DNA of 64,000 nucleotides. Source: Dietzia aurantiaca. Lineage in GTDB: Bacteria; Actinomycetota; Actinomycetes; Mycobacteriales; Mycobacteriaceae. Every line of letters begins with the position of its first letter. Position 1 is the stretch's first letter. The notes under the pieces are model-generated. The model saw nothing but the letters and a program-made list of their open reading frames with translations, searched no databases and was not told the DNA's origin. The stretch lies in NCBI RefSeq assembly GCF_021033825.1, contig NZ_JAIFXZ010000002.1, positions 310,001 through 374,000 on the forward strand, in the 5' to 3' direction. A program made the translations under genes and the position numbers. This document shows, piece after piece, positions 9,497 through 18,264 of the stretch.

Positions 9497-10291
9497 TCAG
9501 CGCTTGCGCAGGACGAACCCGACAGCGCTGATGTGCTCGTCATGGGTGGTGAAGGTCTTGCGCATCGCCAGCACCCGCTTTCGGGCGTCGGCGTCACGGA
9601 GGAGGTTGCGAACTATCCGGGCGAGGCCTACGACGCCCTCGTCGGCGAGCATGCGCCGCGGCTGGAGCAGCGCCATGGGGCGGAGCTCGGTGGCCTCCAC
9701 CTCGAATCCGGCTGTCTCGAACAGTTCGCTCCACTCCGAGACGGTGAGCGGGCGTGCGTTGACGCGGATCGACCGGGCCAGGTCCTTGCGGATCTCGGTC
9801 TTGATCGAGTCGTCCAGGTCATCGGGAACCAGACACAGCTCATGAACGAGGTAGCGGCCGTCCGAGTCGAGCACACGGGCGGCTTCGTCCACGATCTGCT
9901 TCTTGGTCGAATCGCCCTGCATCGTGAGCATCGCCTCGCCCACCACGACGTCGGCTGACGCCGACTCGAGGCCGGTCTCCTGCGCGGAGGCCACGACCAT
10001 GGCACCCCGTCCGCCAATGGCGGAACGCGTGACCTCGACGGCCTCCGGGTCGGAGTCGACCCCCGTGTAGGACGACGGGGACTCGTCCAGCAGCAGCGAC
10101 GCGGTCAGGCCCAGGCCCGGCGCGAACTCGACGACGCGCTTGCCGGTGACCGTGGATGCGTGGACCATCCACTCCGACAACTCGCGGCCGCCGGGGCGTA
10201 GGACCTTCTTGCCCACCCGGGCGAGAAGCCAGTGGCCCGCGACGGACTCTGAGTCGCGCTCGTGCTGGGGGAGCGGCGGGCTGGAGGTCAT
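9497..10291 (-). CDS. Class I SAM-dependent methyltransferase behind an iron box
   Basis: A 264-residue methyltransferase with a Rossmann core: KRVVEFAPGLGLTASLLL is motif I (E/DxGxG-like), SSYTGVDSDPEAV carries the acidic ribose-binding residue, and SASADVVVGEAMLTM is motif IV. The substrate is unknown; the layout resembles UbiE/small-molecule methyltransferases. ATG 10291 is preceded by an SD-like GGACCTCC. Upstream at 10338-10356 is a 15/19 match to the IdeR/DtxR consensus, so repression by iron-loaded regulator is likely. That suggests a role in iron starvation, such as siderophore or heme chemistry, but no siderophore gene is nearby. It is convergent with meaB. Confidence 0.82.
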   Translation of the reverse strand: MTSSPPLPQHERDSESVAGHWLLARVGKKVLRPGGRELSEWMVHASTVTGKRVVEFAPGLGLTASLLLDESPSSYTGVDSDPEAVEVTRSAIGGRGAMVVASAQETGLESASADVVVGEAMLTMQGDSTKKQIVDEAARVLDSDGRYLVHELCLVPDDLDDSIKTEIRKDLARSIRVNARPLTVSEWSELFETAGFEVEATELRPMALLQPRRMLADEGVVGLARIVRNLLRDADARKRVLAMRKTFTTHDEHISAVGFVLRKR

Positions 10292-10337
10292 GGGAGGTCC
10301 CTTCGTCTGCGTCAGCGCCCACCAAGGCAGGCCTTCT

Positions 10338-10356
10338 TTAGGGAAGGCTACCCTGA
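10338..10356. promoter_or_regulatory. IdeR/DtxR-type iron box
   Basis: TTAGGGAAGGCTACCCTGA matches the mycobacterial/corynebacterial consensus TTAGGTTAGGCTAACCTAA at 15 of 19 positions, including the central AGGCTA. It lies 47 bases upstream of ATG 10291, next to a possible minus-strand -10 (TATAGG at about 10357-10362). Repression of the methyltransferase by iron-bound IdeR/DtxR is the simplest reading. Confidence 0.7.
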
Positions 10357-10374
10357 CCTATAGTTATCGCGATA

Positions 10375-10387
10375 GGTGAACCTCACC
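10375..10387. repeat. Short palindrome upstream of the iron box
   Basis: GGTGAACCTCACC (5-bp arms, 3-base centre) lies about 20 bases from the iron box in the same intergenic region. It could be a second regulator site or part of the terminator for the downstream-facing acyltransferase gene. Confidence 0.25.
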
Positions 10388-10414
10388 GGCGGAGGTCCGA
10401 GATCGGGGGGCGCT

Positions 10415-11848
10415 TCAGCGACGCTCGAGTGCCCGACGCGCGGGCTCCTCGAGGAAGCGGTGACTCGCCGCGCCCGCAGCGAGCGAACCGGCCACCGTGA
10501 CCGGCCAGATGACGGACATCCGGCGGGCCCACAACGGCGTACGGGTCAGGGGGAACGAGGCCAGCAGGACCAGCTGGTGCCACAGGAAGATCCCGTACGA
10601 CCACGCGCCGACCTTCTGCAGGGGCGCCGATTCCAATACCGGGAACCGCGTGCCCTCCGGCGCCAGGACCACCGGCGCGAGCACTAGGAACGCCATCGCC
10701 CCCGCGAGCCCGGTGCGCGCCGCGAACTCGACGGGGCCGGGGTGGACGAAGCCCTCGGAGAACCACGCCGGCACGGTGGTGGCCACCAGTGCCGCACCGC
10801 CGACGACCCACCAGCCCCACCGGGCCAGACGGTCACGACAGAGACGGACGAGGGTTCCGGGAGGCGCAGTCGCCACCTCGGCCAGCAGCATGCCGGCGGC
10901 GAACCATGCAGTGAACGCGGGCGGCAGGATCTGCTCGTTGACATACGGCGGCAGAATTCCGAGTCCGTGCCAGGGGAGCATCGGGAACACCAGGCCGGAT
11001 GCGCCGAACGCCGCGATCACGGGGATCCGCCAACCGGCGGCGTTGCCGCGCAGACCCTTCATCGCGGTCCACAGGACGGGGAAGGCGAGGTAGTACGCCA
11101 TCTCCACGGCCAGGGACCAGGCGTGGGTCAACCCGGCGACCAGGAACTCGGAGGTGTAGATCTGCGTGAGGGTGAGGTTTACCAGCCAAGAGGTGGGGCC
11201 GTTGACGTGGTTCTGCTTGAGCAACAGCATCGCGGCGGCCACCAGCACCACGTACGCGGGCATGATCCGGACCAACCGGGAGCGTAGATACTCTCTGGTC
11301 GGCCGGGCCGTCCCGGGCTCGTCCCGACGGGCATGGGAGGCGTGGGTGCGCCACAGGAGGAATCCTGATTTGGCGAAGAACACCGCCACCGCGAGGTCCA
11401 GACGCCCGAAGACGCGCTTGAGTGGCGACCCCGAGGACGACCGGGTGACGAACGCGACGTGGGTGGTCAGCACCCCCACTGCAGCCAGGCCCCGGATGCC
11501 CTCGAGTGCGGGCACGAAGCCACGGGCGCCCGCGGGCCGCCGCGATGCCGAGCCCGTCTTCCCCTGCTCGGTCACAGGCCGCCACGAGCCCGCGATCGGC
11601 GTCGCCGGGCCGACTCCGCCTGACGTCGCCACGCGGGGCCCGGCCGCGGGCACCGCCGACTCCGCCCGCTGCCGCACCCGGCGTCGCACGGACCCGCGGA
11701 CGCTCTCTCTCGCGTTCGTCACGGCTGTTCGCACCGAGGCCGTCAGCGGCTCCACTTCACCCCGGACCACCGCCGCGCGCCGGGTGGAGACCCCGGCAGC
11801 GAACGCCCCGCCCGCGACGATGATCAGAGCGGCGGCGACGGACCTCAT
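10415..11848 (-). CDS. Acyltransferase family 3 (OafA/YrhL-like) membrane protein
   Basis: Integral membrane O-acyltransferase of 477 residues, a class that acylates cell-surface glycans or glycolipids. After one N-terminal hydrophobic segment (MRSVAAALIIVAGGAFAAGV) comes an Arg-rich, low-complexity linker of about 100 residues. The acyltransferase domain then starts at FVPALEGIRGLAAVGVLTTHVAF, with the conserved His, followed by about ten membrane helices and the WSLAVEMAYYLAFPV block. The usual FFVLSGF motif reads FFAKSGF here. ATG 11848 was chosen for its GGGAGAG Shine-Dalgarno and the hydrophobic start; an upstream ATG at 11932 lacks both. The acyl acceptor is unknown; mycolate-layer or lipoglycan succinylation/acetylation is a guess. 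Confidence 0.85.
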   Translation of the reverse strand: MRSVAAALIIVAGGAFAAGVSTRRAAVVRGEVEPLTASVRTAVTNARESVRGSVRRRVRQRAESAVPAAGPRVATSGGVGPATPIAGSWRPVTEQGKTGSASRRPAGARGFVPALEGIRGLAAVGVLTTHVAFVTRSSSGSPLKRVFGRLDLAVAVFFAKSGFLLWRTHASHARRDEPGTARPTREYLRSRLVRIMPAYVVLVAAAMLLLKQNHVNGPTSWLVNLTLTQIYTSEFLVAGLTHAWSLAVEMAYYLAFPVLWTAMKGLRGNAAGWRIPVIAAFGASGLVFPMLPWHGLGILPPYVNEQILPPAFTAWFAAGMLLAEVATAPPGTLVRLCRDRLARWGWWVVGGAALVATTVPAWFSEGFVHPGPVEFAARTGLAGAMAFLVLAPVVLAPEGTRFPVLESAPLQKVGAWSYGIFLWHQLVLLASFPLTRTPLWARRMSVIWPVTVAGSLAAGAASHRFLEEPARRALERR

Positions 11849-11980
11849 GGACTCTCCCGGGGCGGTGAAGGGGACGACGGCGAAGTGCGACGACGCCAGC
11901 GCCCGGGCACCTCCACAGGCCGCCCGGCACATCCGCAGGAGCCTAACACCGGTTCTAGTTCCGCCCGGCGGCCACCCGCT

Positions 11981-11986
11981 AGGGTG
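11981..11986 (+). promoter_or_regulatory. -10 element of the flavoprotein gene
   Basis: TAGGGT lies 29 bases before ATG 12016, leaving a short leader with a CGGAG Shine-Dalgarno. Confidence 0.35.
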
Positions 11987-12015
11987 GCAACACCCCTCCC
12001 CAGATCGGAGTGCCC

Positions 12016-13053
12016 ATGACCGACGACTCCGGCGAGGCCGACCGTGGCGTTACCGGCACGAGCGACGCGGTGGCCGACGCCGTGGACGTTCTCGTGGGGG
12101 GCGGCGGGCCGGCCGGGGTGTCCGCTGCCACCTGGGTGGGCCGGTACCAGCGCTCGACCGTGCTCGTCGATGCCGGGGCTCAGCGGAATCTCTCGGCCCG
12201 GCGAATCCACGGCATGCTCGGCACCGGCCCCACCACTCCGGCCGAGTTCTACACCGACATCAACACAGGTCTCGACGAGTACCCGACGGTCCGCCGGCTC
12301 GGCGGGGCCGTCACCAGTCTGATCAAGGACTCCGACGACCGGTTCGTCGCCCGGATCGCCCCCTCTGACGGTGATGGTCAGTTCATCGTGACCGCCAAGC
12401 GGATCGTCCTCGCCACCGGGGTGCGCGACCGACTGCCCGACATCGCGGGTATCGACGAGCACTACGGGGTCGACGTGCACCACTGCCCGGCCTGTGACGG
12501 CCTCACAGCTGCGGGCCGGCGGGTCATCGTGCTCGGCGCCGGCGCACACATACCCGCGTATGCGTCCGAACTGTTGGACTGGGCCTCCGAGGTCGTGATC
12601 ATCACCGAGAGCGACTCCGACCCGTCCTTCGACGACGATCAGCGCGCGGCCTGCGCCGAGCACCAGATCGAGGTGATCGACGGCGTCGCGCGCGAACTGG
12701 TCGGGGAACCGGACGCACTGGACGGTGTGCGGCTCGCCGACGGAAGGGTGATCGCGGGGTCGAGGGTGTTCTTCTCCTACGCGCATCACCCGACCAATGA
12801 ACTCGCCACGTCCCTGGGCTGCGAGACGGACGACGAGGGCGGGCTGGTCGTCAACGCGCTGCAACTGACCAGCGTCGACGGCGTGTACGCCGCCGGCGAT
12901 ATCGTGACCGGACTGCAGCTGGTACCGATTGCCGTGGGCACCGGCGCCGCGGCCGGCGTGGCGTGCGCGACCTCACTGCGCGGGCACGCGACCGTCGCCG
13001 ACGTCCCCAACCCGGCGCCTCCGACACGGAACTTCACCAGGCCGACCAACTGA
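12016..13053 (+). CDS. Thioredoxin-reductase-like FAD-dependent oxidoreductase
   Basis: A 345-residue pyridine-nucleotide flavoprotein of the TrxB-like class. Residues about 23-45 hold the FAD motif (GGGGPAGVSAATW), the middle carries IVLATGVRDR and a redox-type CPAC, then a second Rossmann motif (VIVLGAGAHIPAYASELL), and the C-terminus has VDGVYAAGDIVTGLQ. Canonical TrxB has CATC; the CPAC form is common in NAD(P)/FAD oxidoreductases whose disulfide partner is unknown. No thioredoxin gene is adjacent. ATG 12016 with CGGAG upstream is preferred to GTG 12010. The gene stands alone, converging on the nucleoside hydrolase. Confidence 0.85.
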   Translation: MTDDSGEADRGVTGTSDAVADAVDVLVGGGGPAGVSAATWVGRYQRSTVLVDAGAQRNLSARRIHGMLGTGPTTPAEFYTDINTGLDEYPTVRRLGGAVTSLIKDSDDRFVARIAPSDGDGQFIVTAKRIVLATGVRDRLPDIAGIDEHYGVDVHHCPACDGLTAAGRRVIVLGAGAHIPAYASELLDWASEVVIITESDSDPSFDDDQRAACAEHQIEVIDGVARELVGEPDALDGVRLADGRVIAGSRVFFSYAHHPTNELATSLGCETDDEGGLVVNALQLTSVDGVYAAGDIVTGLQLVPIAVGTGAAAGVACATSLRGHATVADVPNPAPPTRNFTRPTN

Positions 13054-13070
13054 CAGGCCGACCGACTGAC

Positions 13071-14156
13071 TCAGCCCGGTCCGCCCGTCGAGCCCGACCC
13101 GGCGAGCGAGGCGATCGCCGCGCAGATGTCGTCCAGCACCGCGCTCGGGCCACCCGGCGTGCGCACGTCGGTCGCGATCCGCGCGCTGGGCGCCCGCCCA
13201 CGGTGACCGCGCCGGTCCTCGACGGTCATCCCGCGTGTGTGCTTACCGCGGCACTCCACCCGCACGCTCGCCGGTACGGACTCGACCGCGTCCGGATGCA
13301 GGGCCAGCCAGGCCACGAACGGGTCGTGCACCTGCGCCAGGTACCCCTCGCCCACGGACTCGTGGAACTCGAAGTAGAACCGCAGCGCCTCGGCCAACGC
13401 CCGCGTCAATGACGTGTCCGCCGCCGCGACCAGTCGCGCGGACCGCTCCGGCGTCCACACCGCCCGCTCGGTGAGGTTCAACCCGCACCACAGCGGCCCC
13501 CGGACGCGTGCGTGAGCGTTGTTAGCGTCCTCCCAGGCCAGAGACACCGCGTCGGCCGCTTCCGGGTCGACGTCCACGTTCCATTCGCTGACGGGAGTCG
13601 TGTTGCCCGGATGGCCACGGAACGTGCCGCCCATCACCACCAGGTCGCCCACCAGTCCGGGCAACGCGGGTTCCGCCGCCAGCGCGCTGGCCAGCGTGGA
13701 CGAGGGGCCGGTCACGATCGCCACAAGCTCGCCGGAGTGAGCGCGTGCGGCGTCCACCCAGAGCTCGGCTCCGTCGCGGGGATCGGCGCGCCTCGTCGTC
13801 GTCGTCATTCCAGGCGCTCCCGTCGTCGCCTTCGTCGCCGTCTCCGCCCCGGTCCCGACCTCGAGAACGGCGTACCCCGCACCGCGGGGGCCGTGCGTCT
13901 CGGGCGTGAACACGTGCGGGACGGCGATCGCACCGGCCGCACCAGCGCAGACCGGAAGCGGGGGAGCACCGGCCAGGTCCAGCCACGCCAGCGCATTGGC
14001 CACGGTGTCGTCGAGCCCCACGTTGCCGGCCGTACAGACCACGCCGACCAGTTCGATACGCCCGGCCAGGTGCTCGGCCACGAGGTAGGCGATCGCCAGC
14101 GCGTCGTCGATGCCGGGGTCGCAGTCGAGCAGGACCGGGGTCGGGGGCCGGCTCAC
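13071..14156 (-). CDS. Inosine/uridine-preferring nucleoside hydrolase family
   Basis: Hydrolyses the N-glycosidic bond of ribonucleosides for base salvage; substrate preference cannot be read. The 361-residue protein begins with the signature LLDCDPGIDDALAI, whose Asp cluster chelates Ca2+. LVVMGGTFRGHPGNTTPVSEWNVDVDPEAA supplies the other metal and ribose contacts, and a VHDPFVAWLALHPD block closes the site. The GTG start at 14156 overlaps the DinB-like gene stop by four bases (GTGA), placing it third in the SDR-DinB-hydrolase operon. A longer frame to 14348 would only be the antisense-free overlap with the DinB-like gene and was not used. Confidence 0.9.
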   Translation of the reverse strand: MSRPPTPVLLDCDPGIDDALAIAYLVAEHLAGRIELVGVVCTAGNVGLDDTVANALAWLDLAGAPPLPVCAGAAGAIAVPHVFTPETHGPRGAGYAVLEVGTGAETATKATTGAPGMTTTTRRADPRDGAELWVDAARAHSGELVAIVTGPSSTLASALAAEPALPGLVGDLVVMGGTFRGHPGNTTPVSEWNVDVDPEAADAVSLAWEDANNAHARVRGPLWCGLNLTERAVWTPERSARLVAAADTSLTRALAEALRFYFEFHESVGEGYLAQVHDPFVAWLALHPDAVESVPASVRVECRGKHTRGMTVEDRRGHRGRAPSARIATDVRTPGGPSAVLDDICAAIASLAGSGSTGGPG

Positions 14157-14671
14157 GGGCCCGGCGCGCGGTCCAGCAGCACGTCCCGCGTCACCTCGAG
14201 GTGTCCCAGGTGCCCGGCGACGTCGTGCAGGATGTGCGCGAGCACCCAGTCGACGGTCAGCGTCCCCGCCCGGCGCGCGGCCTCCACGTCGAACGCCGTC
14301 CCCGTGGGGTGCGCAAGGGTCCCGCGGTCGCGGGCGGCCGCCGCCCATCCGGGCAGCCGGTCCACCAGATCGGCGAGCCGGTCCAGCTCCGGCCCCACCG
14401 GCCCGGCGAACTCGAACTCCGCGGCCCGGTCACGGACGACCTCCTCGGCGCCCAGGCAGGCCGCGCCCCACGAGGTGACCACCCCGCACAGGTGGTGGAC
14501 GAGGGTGGCTGCGCTGTTCGACGGCCACCTCGACCCGGGGCCCGTCGGCGCCACGTGGACCAGCGTGCCGGGCCCGTCCCCACCGAGGTCGGCGATAGCG
14601 GACCGGATGCCCGGGACGACCTCGGCGCCGAGCACCAGGTGCGCGGCGGCGGCAGCGGGGTCCACGCTCAC
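14153..14671 (-). CDS. DinB / mycothiol-dependent isomerase N-domain-like protein
   Basis: A 172-residue four-helix metal-binding protein of the DinB/MDMPI_N superfamily, which contains thiol-S-transferases using mycothiol or bacillithiol. Candidate metal ligands are the His residues in TLVHHLCGVV and in the C-terminal ILHDVAGHLGHLEVTRD. Mycothiol use would suit an organism carrying mshC, but the actual substrate is unknown. GTG 14671 overlaps the upstream SDR stop (GTGA), and its own stop overlaps the nucleoside hydrolase start in the same way. It is therefore the middle gene of a translationally coupled trio. Confidence 0.75.
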   Translation of the reverse strand: MSVDPAAAAAHLVLGAEVVPGIRSAIADLGGDGPGTLVHVAPTGPGSRWPSNSAATLVHHLCGVVTSWGAACLGAEEVVRDRAAEFEFAGPVGPELDRLADLVDRLPGWAAAARDRGTLAHPTGTAFDVEAARRAGTLTVDWVLAHILHDVAGHLGHLEVTRDVLLDRAPGP

Positions 14672-16116
14672 CACGGGCTCGGCTCGAAGTCCTTGAGGAA
14701 GCAGCCGTACAGGTCCTCGCCGGCCTCGCCGCGCACGATCGGGTCGACCACGCGCGCGGCGCCGTCGACCAGGTCCAGGGGCGCGTGGAAGCCCTCTTCG
14801 TGCAGGCGGACCTTGGTCACGTGCGGGCGCTCGTCGGTGATCCAGCCGGTGTCGACGGCGGTCATGAGGATGCCGTGCTCGGCGAACATCTCCTCCGCGG
14901 ACGTGCGGGTGAGCATGTTCAGGCCCGCCTTGGCCATGTTCGTGTGCGGGTGGCCGGCCCCCTTGTAGCGGCGCGAGAACTGGCCCTCCATCGCCGAGAC
15001 GTTGACGACGTACTTGCGCCGCGCCTTCGACGCCGCCATCGCGGGGCGAAGGCGGGAGACGAGGATGAACGGCGCCACCGAGTTGCACAGCTGCACCTCG
15101 AGCATCTCCATCGGCTCGACCTGCTCGACGGTCGCCACCCAGCTGTTGTGGTCCACCACGTCCGGCAGGAGCCCGCCCGCGTCGATGGCCGTGCCCGCGG
15201 CCATCCGCTCGAGGGACGACGACCCGGCCTGTAGCGCGAGGGTCGCGATGTGGTCGGCCTCCCGTTCGGCCTCCGCGCTGCCGATGAGGGCCGATTCGCC
15301 ACCCATGAGGGCGGCGGGGTGGAGCTCGGAGGTGCGTCCCATCGTCACCATGGGAATGTCCGCGGCCCGGCCGGTCAGCGGCGCCTTCTCACCCTCCACG
15401 AGTCCGGAGTAGGAGCCGGGGGAGCGGCGCACCGTCTGCGCCGCGTTGTTGATGAGGATGTCCAGCGGTCCGGCGGCGGCGACCTCGTCGGCCAGCGCCA
15501 CCACCTGCGCCGGGTCACGCAGGTCCACGCCCATCACGTGGATCCGGTCGGCCCAGTCCGCGTAGTCGTCCATCTTCGCGAAACGGCGCACCGCGTCGCG
15601 GGGGAAGCGGGTGGTGATGGTGACGTCCGCACCAGCGCGCAGCAGCATCAGCGCGATGTACATGCCGATCTTCGCACGACCACCGGTGAGCAGCGCGCGC
15701 CGCCCGGTCAGGTTCATCGCCGGGTCGCGCCGGGCCCGGTTGGCGGCAGCGCAGTCGGGACACAGCTGGTGATAAAAGGCGTCGACGCGGGTGAAGCGCT
15801 GCTTGCAGACGTAGCAGGCCATCGCGCGCTGCAGATGGCCCGCGACGGCGCCCGGGGTGGTGGAGACGAGGCGGATACCGGCCGTCTCGTCGTCGATGCG
15901 GGTGGGCGAGCCGGTCGCGGTGGCCTCGATGACCGCCTTGTCGGCCTCCTGACGTGCGCGGCGCACCTCGGAGCGTCGGGTCTTCTTGAGGAGCTTGAAC
16001 ATGTGGCCCACCGACCGCTGCACGCGGATCGAGTCGGGATGATCGACGTCGAGCGCCGCCGCCTGGTCGAGGACCTGTAGGAAGGTGTCGAAGTCGTCTG
16101 GATCGATGCCGGTCAC
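14668..16116 (-). CDS. SDR-family oxidoreductase with N-terminal zinc ribbon
   Basis: A 482-residue protein whose C-terminal 350 residues are a short-chain dehydrogenase: RRALLTGGRAKIGMYIAL (NAD(P) motif), ILINNAAQTV, then VVNVSAMEGQFSR and a distant HTNMAKAGLNML with catalytic-type Lys. The Tyr is at RRYKGAGHPHTNMAK, so the Tyr-to-Lys spacing is longer than usual. The first 130 residues are not SDR: a charged helical region and a CYVC-x14-CPDC zinc ribbon. This architecture is unusual for a dehydrogenase and suggests binding to RNA, DNA or a partner. The GTG start at 16116 follows TACCGT by 6 bases. It is first in a three-gene operon. Confidence 0.8.
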   Translation of the reverse strand: MTGIDPDDFDTFLQVLDQAAALDVDHPDSIRVQRSVGHMFKLLKKTRRSEVRRARQEADKAVIEATATGSPTRIDDETAGIRLVSTTPGAVAGHLQRAMACYVCKQRFTRVDAFYHQLCPDCAAANRARRDPAMNLTGRRALLTGGRAKIGMYIALMLLRAGADVTITTRFPRDAVRRFAKMDDYADWADRIHVMGVDLRDPAQVVALADEVAAAGPLDILINNAAQTVRRSPGSYSGLVEGEKAPLTGRAADIPMVTMGRTSELHPAALMGGESALIGSAEAEREADHIATLALQAGSSSLERMAAGTAIDAGGLLPDVVDHNSWVATVEQVEPMEMLEVQLCNSVAPFILVSRLRPAMAASKARRKYVVNVSAMEGQFSRRYKGAGHPHTNMAKAGLNMLTRTSAEEMFAEHGILMTAVDTGWITDERPHVTKVRLHEEGFHAPLDLVDGAARVVDPIVRGEAGEDLYGCFLKDFEPSPW

Positions 16117-16122
16117 CAGGAC

Positions 16123-16128
16123 ACGGTA
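16123..16128 (-). promoter_or_regulatory. -10 element of the SDR-DinB-hydrolase operon
   Basis: TACCGT on the minus strand lies 6 bases before GTG 16116, consistent with a leaderless operon transcript. Confidence 0.45.
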
Positions 16129-16251
16129 CGACGACCACGTCGCCGGACCCTAAACCGAGCGCCGCGGGTGCGGCCCCCGTCACTCCGGTCCTACACCGGT
16201 GTTGCCACGTCCCCGTGAGCCGCAGCCCGGGAATCCCCTCGAAACGAGAGC

Positions 16252-16281
16252 GGGCCCCGGATCCAATCGGATCCGGGGCCC
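16252..16281. terminator. Strong hairpin terminator downstream of tRNA-Leu
   Basis: GGGCCCCGGATCC pairs perfectly with GGATCCGGGGCCC (13 bp) around a 4-base loop. It lies 22 bases beyond the 3' end of the minus-strand tRNA and upstream of the SDR operon promoter, so it should insulate the operon from tRNA transcription. A short T-containing tail on the plus side would also allow use in that direction. Confidence 0.75.
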
Positions 16282-16302
16282 TTCTACTGTCTCGACACAG
16301 TG

Positions 16303-16388
16303 TGCGCGAGGGGGGACTTGAACCCCCACGTCCGTTAATAGGACACTAGCACCTCAAGCTAGCGCGTCTGCCATTCCGCCACTCGCGC
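16303..16388 (-). tRNA. tRNA-Leu (anticodon GAG)
   Basis: The 7-bp acceptor stem GCGCGAG/CTCGCGC, a D-arm with GGCGGAATGGCAGACGC, the anticodon stem CTAGC/GCTAG around loop TTGAGGT (anticodon GAG), a long variable arm (TGTCC..GGACG) and the T-arm GGGGGTTCAAGTCCCCC are all visible on the minus strand. The long variable arm identifies class II leucine tRNA. The gene-encoded 3' end reads ACA after the acceptor, so CCA is added post-transcriptionally. It reads CTC and probably CTT codons, the former frequent in this GC-rich genome. Confidence 0.95.
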
Positions 16389-16578
16389 TTGCACACCTGC
16401 TCCGCCGGTGCGGGGATCTCCCCGCCTTGGCCGTGCGAGGAATGACATTAGCCGATGCCTGATCCGCTGACCAAATCGGGCGCCGGATCCTCCCGGCGCG
16501 TCCCGGTCATCGCTGGTAGACAGGGACGTGACCGGCTGGAGGACACCCTCCGGTGGAGTCCGATTCAGGAGGATGACG

Positions 16579-17121
16579 ATGACCGAGTTCCGTGTGCCCG
16601 ATCCCTACCTCGCACTACCGGATCTGCCGTTGTTGGAGGTGAACAGCGAGTCCTACGCCGAGGGCGCCACCCTCGCACCGGCGCAGCTGGGCGGCGTCAT
16701 GGGCGTGGAGGGAGGTGCGGACAAGTCACCCCAGGTGAGTTGGAGTGCAGGCCCCGAGGGCACGAAGAGCTACGCCGTGACCGTCTTCGACCCGGACGCA
16801 CCGACGGCCTCCGGATTCTGGCACTGGGCCGTGGCCAACATCCCGGCGGACGTGACGTCCCTCCCGGAGGGGGCGTGCACCGCGGGCGACGTCTCGGGGC
16901 TGCCGGAGGGGGCCGTCGTGCTGCGCAACGACGCGGGCTTCAAGGGCTTCGTGGGTGCGGCGCCCCCGGCCGGCCACGGACCGCACCGCTACATCCTCGC
17001 CGTCCATGCGGTGGGGGACGTGATCGAACTCGGCGATGACGCCTCGTGCGCCTTCCTCGGCTTCAATCTGTTCGGCCAGGGCCTCGCCCGCGGAACCACC
17101 ACCGCGCTCTACGAGCAGTAA
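16579..17121 (+). CDS. YbhB/YbcL family (PEBP/RKIP-like) protein
   Basis: A 180-residue phosphatidylethanolamine-binding-protein fold. The ligand-pocket blocks are [42 protein letters not shown] and a late [11 protein letters not shown]. The family binds anionic or phospho-ligands, and its bacterial role is poorly known; a mycobacterial homologue sits beside pyrD in the same arrangement. Of two nearby ATGs, 16579 was chosen because the AGGAGG at 16567-16572 is 6 bases away; it abuts ATG 16573. The gene converges on pyrD with 26 bases between the stops. Confidence 0.9.
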   Translation: MTEFRVPDPYLALPDLPLLEVNSESYAEGATLAPAQLGGVMGVEGGADKSPQVSWSAGPEGTKSYAVTVFDPDAPTASGFWHWAVANIPADVTSLPEGACTAGDVSGLPEGAVVLRNDAGFKGFVGAAPPAGHGPHRYILAVHAVGDVIELGDDASCAFLGFNLFGQGLARGTTTALYEQ

Positions 17122-17147
17122 GACGGCGCGCTGCGCGGGCTCAGCGA

Positions 17148-18227
17148 TCAGCTGGGCCCGGAGCGCACGGCCGACCCGACCGCCTCCGCCAGGGAGCTGT
17201 ACCCGCCCTGGCGGAGGCGTCGTGCCACCAGGCGGCTGGACCCCCACAGCAGTGACGGGCCGGTGAAGATGAATCCCGTGTAGGTCTGCACGAGATCCGC
17301 ACCGTGGGTGATCCGATCCCAGACGTCCTCCGGCGTCTCGACCCCGCCCACGGAGATGATGACGATCCTGCCGCCGGCCCGGGAGTAGATGCGCGAGAGC
17401 ACCTCACGCGAGCGTGCGGCGACGGGTGCCCCGGAGATGCCGCCGGCGCCCAGCGCCTCGACGTCTGTCGCGCGCGTGCGCAGCCCGTCGCGCGAGATCG
17501 TGGTGTTGGTCGCGACGATCCCGGACAGACCCAGTTCCAAAACGAGATCGGTCACCGAGTCGATGTCCCGGTCGTCGAGATCGGGAGCGATCTTCACCAG
17601 GACCGGAATCGTCGCCACGTCGCGTACCGCCGCGAGGATGGGCCGCAGCGATTCGACGGCCTGCAGGTCCCGCAGTCCGGGCGTGTTGGGGGAACTGACG
17701 TTGACGACCAGGTAGTCGGCGAGCCCGGTGAGCATGGTCGCGGAGGCGACGTAGTCACGCACCGCGTCCTGCGCGGGGACGACCTTCGTCTTGCCTATGT
17801 TGATGCCCACGGGATCGCTGCTGCGTCGTCGGCGCAGGTTGTTGGCCGCGTTTCCGGCCCCGTGGTTGTTGAACCCCATCCGGTTGAGGATCGCGCGGTC
17901 CTCCGCCAGCCGGAACAGACGGGGGGCGGGATTGCCGGGCTGGGCGGAGGCCGTGACGGTGCCGACCTCACTGAACCCGAACCCGATCGCGCCCCAGGAA
18001 TCGACTGCGGCAGCGTTCTTGTCGAACCCGGCGGCCAGCCCTAGCGGGCCGGGGAAGGTGCGGCCGAGCACCTCCTGCGAGAGAACAGGGTCGCGCACCC
18101 CGAGGATCCGCCGGACAAGGGACCCGAGCGGCGGGATCAGCGTCAGGAGTTTGATCAGACCGAACACCAGGTGGTGGATCCGCTCCGCGGGAAAGCGGAA
18201 CAGCAGCTTCTTGAGCAGCGCGTACAC
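17148..18227 (-). CDS. pyrD: Dihydroorotate dehydrogenase (quinone), class 2
   Basis: Membrane-associated flavoenzyme oxidising dihydroorotate to orotate with menaquinone in pyrimidine synthesis. The 359-residue product has the N-terminal amphipathic extension of class 2 enzymes ([17 protein letters not shown]), then [17 protein letters not shown], the catalytic-Ser block [28 protein letters not shown] and [14 protein letters not shown] for FMN phosphate binding. GTG 18227 has GAGGAG upstream. The lipoprotein gene precedes it by 37 bases on the same strand, matching the mycobacterial lppL-pyrD order. Confidence 0.96.
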   Translation of the reverse strand: MYALLKKLLFRFPAERIHHLVFGLIKLLTLIPPLGSLVRRILGVRDPVLSQEVLGRTFPGPLGLAAGFDKNAAAVDSWGAIGFGFSEVGTVTASAQPGNPAPRLFRLAEDRAILNRMGFNNHGAGNAANNLRRRRSSDPVGINIGKTKVVPAQDAVRDYVASATMLTGLADYLVVNVSSPNTPGLRDLQAVESLRPILAAVRDVATIPVLVKIAPDLDDRDIDSVTDLVLELGLSGIVATNTTISRDGLRTRATDVEALGAGGISGAPVAARSREVLSRIYSRAGGRIVIISVGGVETPEDVWDRITHGADLVQTYTGFIFTGPSLLWGSSRLVARRLRQGGYSSLAEAVGSAVRSGPS

Positions 18228-18264
18228 GGTTCTCCTCAGGTGAGACGTCTGCGGTCGGCGAAGG

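Noticed and set aside
16389-16572. Possible small gene between tRNA-Leu and the PEBP gene
   Set aside because: Candidate frames lack a start signal and merely extend into the PEBP gene; the stretch looks like promoter sequence.
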